In this document: piece after piece, positions 59,485 to 64,000 of the stretch | How positions within the stretch are numbered: the stretch's first letter is position 1 | How the letters are laid out: every line of letters starts with the position of its first letter | Origin: Mesocentrotus franciscanus | Lineage: Eukaryota; Echinodermata; Echinoidea; Camarodonta; Strongylocentrotidae | NCBI GenBank assembly: GCA_037976565.1 | Contig: CP137668.1 | Span: 425,719 to 489,718, forward strand | Length of the DNA: 64,000 nt | Direction of reading: 5' to 3' | Notes under the pieces: generated by a model | Database searches by the model: none | The model's input: the letters and a program-made list of their open reading frames with translations, nothing else | Told to the model about the DNA's origin: nothing | Position numbers and translations under genes: made by a program

Positions 59485-59522
59485 TTGTAACAGAATTTTA
59501 GACTTGTAACAGAATTTTAGAC
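59485..59522. repeat. 19-bp tandem duplication
   Basis: CTTGTAACAGAATTTTAGA twice in direct succession. Confidence 0.85.
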
Positions 59523-61494
59523 CCCCGCCCCCGCCAGGAAATCCTGGAATAGCCATTGCAGAAGTATTGAGATAGTGAAAGAAGATGAAATCAACACAAA
59601 AGTTGATTGGATGAATAGCCGAAAGGAGCTAATCTTGGGTTAATAAAGGAGCCATGTTGACAGTCGATACCAGTCACCTGAAAATAGAAACTAACGTAGT
59701 GTAATCATTATTAGTAAAATCTATATTATATCCAAATATGTTTCAAAGTATAGACATATGGCTATATCATTAATGCTCGTTCATCTCTGGAATTGATTCT
59801 GGTTGATAACTCTCTAGCTTAAACATGTATGACATAAAATAATGAACACTAAAAAATAAGATTGTGGGTGAAGGGGTGATTTAATTTTGATTCTTTGATA
59901 GCCGTAAGCCAGTGTAGTTGAAGTATACGAATTCTCATTTGAAAAAATATAATTTTAATGAAATGCAATATTTCCTTTCAATTTAGTCTTGAAGTTTTTT
60001 TTCTTCAACCAGTTTGAGGAATAAATGGAAACAAAGCAGAAATAATGTGAGGGGATCAATGAGAGAAAGACATCATATCGAAGAACACAAAGCAAAAGTA
60101 GGATGAACGTTGCTTTGAACAAATATTATTCATGTTTTATAGGCTAAAATTCATGAATTTAATTCGACAGAATCAACAGGGAAGTGAAACTTGTGAAGAA
60201 ACAATAACTCACGAGGATTTAATTTGTCAATGTACATGTCTGAGTTTAATTAAACCTGGATGACGATGGACAACTATTCAATGTTAATGAACCCGAGTTC
60301 CACACCATCTATTCGATGACCGTATTTCAACAAGTGAGTCAGCCCAAAGCGCAAAAAAACTACGCCCGCCATTTCTGAGTCATTGCAATAAAAATAGAAA
60401 ATGACGTAGTGTTGTGGATACCCCCTCTCCCAGACAATGTAGATAAGAGATTTTTTAGAAAATCCTCAGATGAGTGACTGGGACAATGAATCGGGTCATG
60501 ATGACGTCATGTATCTACAAAATACTTGATGAAAATTTTGCATAGATTCAAATCTGAGGTAAGCCTATACTACAAGCATGTATGTTTTTCATGTTGTATC
60601 TTGTATATGTGCAACGTGTCGCTGGCTAACATCATATTCTATCATTGTCAATTGCTTCCCTGTGTGTCAATCAAAATGTTTTGTTGAATAGCAGATATTT
60701 TGTTGAATTGCAGATAAAATACACAAATGGCATTGTCAGATTCTGAATTAATTCCTCATATATGGATTTTTATTACCTGCAATAATTGTCAATTGTCTAA
60801 TTAAAACAATTAAAAAATGTAACATTTATAGTATCTAACAAAATGCCATTAGAACAAAAAAACTTACTCCAATAAATATATATACAGTTTATTTATAGGC
60901 ACTTCAGATCAACAAAGCTCACTGACGGTTTAGTACAACTGACTTTTGGGGATCATTAAATATTTGGGTCTTTTTATAACGAGAAGAATCCAAAAATCAG
61001 TCAGTTATACGAGCTTATTAAAGCCAATGAGTTACTTCCGACTGTATGTCTGTGTCTGTGTGTTGATATGTCAGGTAAACTCAAACAAAGATTTGTCTTC
61101 AAGCTAAGTTCATTGACACTGCATGCTCAGAACAGCAGCACAGGACGACACTGGTTAGTGATTATGATAAATATTGAAGTGGTTGGTATATAGATCTTTA
61201 TAATTTATCAAACAATTACCAAATCGATACCAACATTTGCTTTTGAATCTGTCAATAATGTAGCATCAGCGATTTGAATGCCATGCACTACATGTATTTC
61301 CAAACGGCTTATTGCAGATATCATTATCAGCATGTAAACATCAAAGAAGTACTAATCTAAATTAAGAAGTACCCTAACCAACAGATACCAATATTCAAAC
61401 TATTGTGAATCAAGGATTACCTGTTGATTGTGTCATTGTTAGCAGAAAGTGCGTGCTTCAATGCATGGAAAGTAGCAAACTAGTCTTAGACTAG

Positions 61495-62060
61495 AGGAAA
61501 GGAGACAAATCAGAGAAGTAGAATGGTGAAAGTTTGAATGAAATCGGACAAAAATGAGAAAGTTATCAATTTTTGAAAATAGTAATTACTATAGGTATAG
61601 GCTCTTCAAAATGGCTGAATCGGGAATGTCTCTGTGATGTAGTAGCGGACAACTTTCCCCATTTGTTCGAACACACAAAAATAAAATGACTAAAAAAATT
61701 CAATTTTTCAAAATGTATGACTAAGAAGGGTCTATCTCTTTAGAGGACCCATTATCATAATCCTATCCATAATTTTGAGTAGAGCTCTAAGGGAGAAGGC
61801 ACTTAGGAGAAAAACAGAAATCATTTTAGTGATATTTTTGTACAAGACAAACAGGATAGTTATCCGCGACTGCGTCACAATCCACTAACCAAACTGCCAA
61901 TTTGAGATTCGCATAGACTTAGTGATCTCATATTTCAAACATTCATAACTTTCTTATTATTGGTCCGAATTATTTCAAACTTTCGCCATTCTGTGTATCT
62001 TATTTTTTTCTGCTTTCAAACAAATGAACTTATTACCATCAGGGTTGGATTAACCTTTAA
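61495..62060. mobile_element. TTAA MITE family 2, left-truncated copy
   Basis: Body matches 5742-6326 (for example AGAAAGTTAT, 'caaaatggctgaatcgg', 'acaatccac'). The right end GGTTGGATTAACCTTTAA is intact with TTAA at 62057-62060; the first ~20 bases of the left end are missing. Confidence 0.8.
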
Positions 62061-64000
62061 AGACTGAATAATTGAAGCTGGACTTGGGAAGGGATCTCCT
62101 GTTGAACCGTTCATGGTTGAACGTCACGTAGGCTTGTGGGTGTGTCACACTGACCGTGTGTGATAATCGTGATTGACTTAGCAAACTAAATCGAATCCGA
62201 ATGGAGTTGGCCCCGTTATCAAATGATTTCCTGCCGCTGTTATTGTCAGGGAATTGTTCCATTTACACTGCTGCACTTTCAATAGATGTTTTGCTCGAAA
62301 CACACTTATAGTTATATGGTGTCGGCGTGTACGACCTGGTTTCATGTGGTAGAGGGGTACAATCAATGAGGTTATTATCACAGGGGTGCATTATATCTCG
62401 TTGTCGCCATGGTTGTCAATAATTATAATGATAGGCAAATGGGATATTTGACCAAATTTCATCAAATGGTAAGTAGATGAAATATGAGACAAAATGTTAT
62501 AGGAGACGAAATAAGACGAAAATAGTGGGCAAATTAAATGTTGACGAAATTGTGATAGCCAAATTGAAAATAAAATCAAATGGCAATTAATAAGCCAGTA
62601 AACCAACAAACCTGTATTCGGTCGGTAGACTATAGGCAAAACAAAAACAAAATTATCAGTGTACTCTGTTTTAACCAGCATTGTTTTTTGGAAACACTAT
62701 CTACCACAGCCACAGGCAATTTCGGGAAATTTACTAATCGATTAATTAAATCCCCAACGCCACTACTAAGCTACTCTGATTTTACTGATTATTATGAATA
62801 CTGATTTTTAAACAAAATAATGAAAAGAATCACAGCCAAGTTATAATTTTTCTGGCATATAAATACACGCTGGGGAGATTGTTAAACTCTGTAATTATAT
62901 TTACCCAAACTCCTAAAGAGTAGGTCTAGTCTTACAGCTATATTATAACAGGTATTGGCATTCGTAACAGCAAGTAGCTCCTTTGTGACAGCCACTTGCA
63001 TGCGTTTATACACGCACATATTGACTTTTCTACAGGTACCGCGTTATCCGCTCATGTTTGATCTAATTATATTGAGGCAAACTCATCGTTCATGCACAGC
63101 AATGGAAAATTGTCATTACTGTTTGGCCGAGTTTCCGCAATCATATTTAATTTGCCGGTGGATTCTTTGTTGAGCCGGCCGGGTCCCTGGATATGATGAT
63201 CCAGGGTCGATCGTCTCATTGTATTGCAGCTGTTGAAGTGGCGTACCTGGTCAGAGTACATGTCTTAAAGGATGTTGAGATAATTAAATGTCTTACACCA
63301 TCTTAAACAGTTGAAGTACTACTCCATGTCACGTCGTAATCTTCATTTCCAGGCACTGCTAGTGCGTGCGAAATACATGTAGGCCTATAACCTATGTCCT
63401 ATTACTTTATTTTTATGTGGACGGTTCCCGAATCTGTGATGCGATTGAGACTGCACCTATTATCCGGTGGTTATGTGGGCCTATATAATATACACACATG
63501 ACACAATGTATATACATGATGTAGGTAGGCCTACATGATCTATCGTACATTTTGGAAGTGTTTCGAGAGAATTCGTCACAGAAAACTCATCAGGATAAAC
63601 AACTTTACAATAAGATACCGTTTTGTATAACACAATATGATAATTGAGATACCATATTACAATTCTGTGATCAGATGGGACCTGAAGCAATGGCGCATCC
63701 AGAAATATGAAACAGGGGGAGGGGGAGGGGTAATCCTCCCCAGACAGGGGATGTAGTCTATCTGCCATGATCTTGTAAGCTCACATACACACTTGCGAGG
63801 CGGTGGGATGGGGTGGAGGGGGGTATGCCGGTATGATCCCATGTTGGATTCGCCATTGAGGTATAATACTCAAGATTACCTTTAATAGTTTCGAGTGTTA
63901 TTTCCGTATTCTTGAAGGCCCAGCTCAGTCTTCCGCTTCGTCTTATCATCAGTACTTAGTCTGCAGACACATACTCTAATTAGCACTTTAAACAAAAAAT
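62061..64000. other. Intergenic sequence at the window end
   Basis: No gene recognised. Contains a stretch of degenerate 'gacgaaat/gccaaat' words at 62430-62590 and a G-run-rich repeat end at 63690-63840. Confidence 0.5.

Overview
The window is animal nuclear DNA: AT-rich, with GT-AG introns, many microsatellites and several kinds of short inverted-repeat transposons. Frequent 'aggcctac' motifs, TTAAAGG-ended MITEs and GC-rich 'ggggcggagccccc' satellites suggest a sea urchin (Lytechinus-like) or other echinoderm. The species call is inference.

One gene dominates and can be read completely. It lies on the minus strand, start codon at 54356-54354 and stop at 20228-20226. Eight coding exons join in phase with canonical splice sites to give 1671 nt, or 556 residues. 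The protein belongs to the SLC2A4RG / ZNF395 / ZNF704 family (Drosophila Glut4EF), closest in remembered sequence to ZNF704. It has the N-terminal family box (exon 1), a conserved MAAMVLTSL box (exon 2), a Ser/Pro-rich linker (exons 3-4), one C2H2 zinc finger (exon 5), an acidic YYTEI box (exon 6), a Ser-rich linker with a 12-Ser run (exon 7) and a C-terminal C-clamp (exon 8). A promoter with two CCAAT boxes and a CRE-like TGACGT lies at 54.59-54.65 kb. A 3' UTR of about 5.3 kb may run to an AATAAA at 14.91 kb.

Layout. 1-14.88 kb is repeat-dense flank: telomere-motif palindrome, (TTC)~90, hAT-like element, degenerate tandem arrays, TTAA MITEs, a 650-bp TIR element, and a GC-rich plus polypyrimidine satellite block at 8.0-12.9 kb with a 692-bp higher-order duplication. 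14.88-20.23 kb is repeat-poor putative 3' UTR. 20.23-54.36 kb is the gene. Its introns hold a 7SL/Alu-like SINE fragment, a 4.3-kb inverted repeat, a purine tract, a 16-bp minisatellite, paired TTAA MITEs and a nested TTA-flanked MITE. 54.36-64 kb is the promoter and upstream intergenic DNA with three more MITEs and no convincing gene.

No wholly new genetic system is supported. The most unusual structures are the 4.3-kb intronic palindrome 313 nt from an exon, a 36-bp triplication that repeats the stop codon, and a polypyrimidine microsatellite that serves as a splice acceptor tract next to a repeat-encoded poly-Ser.
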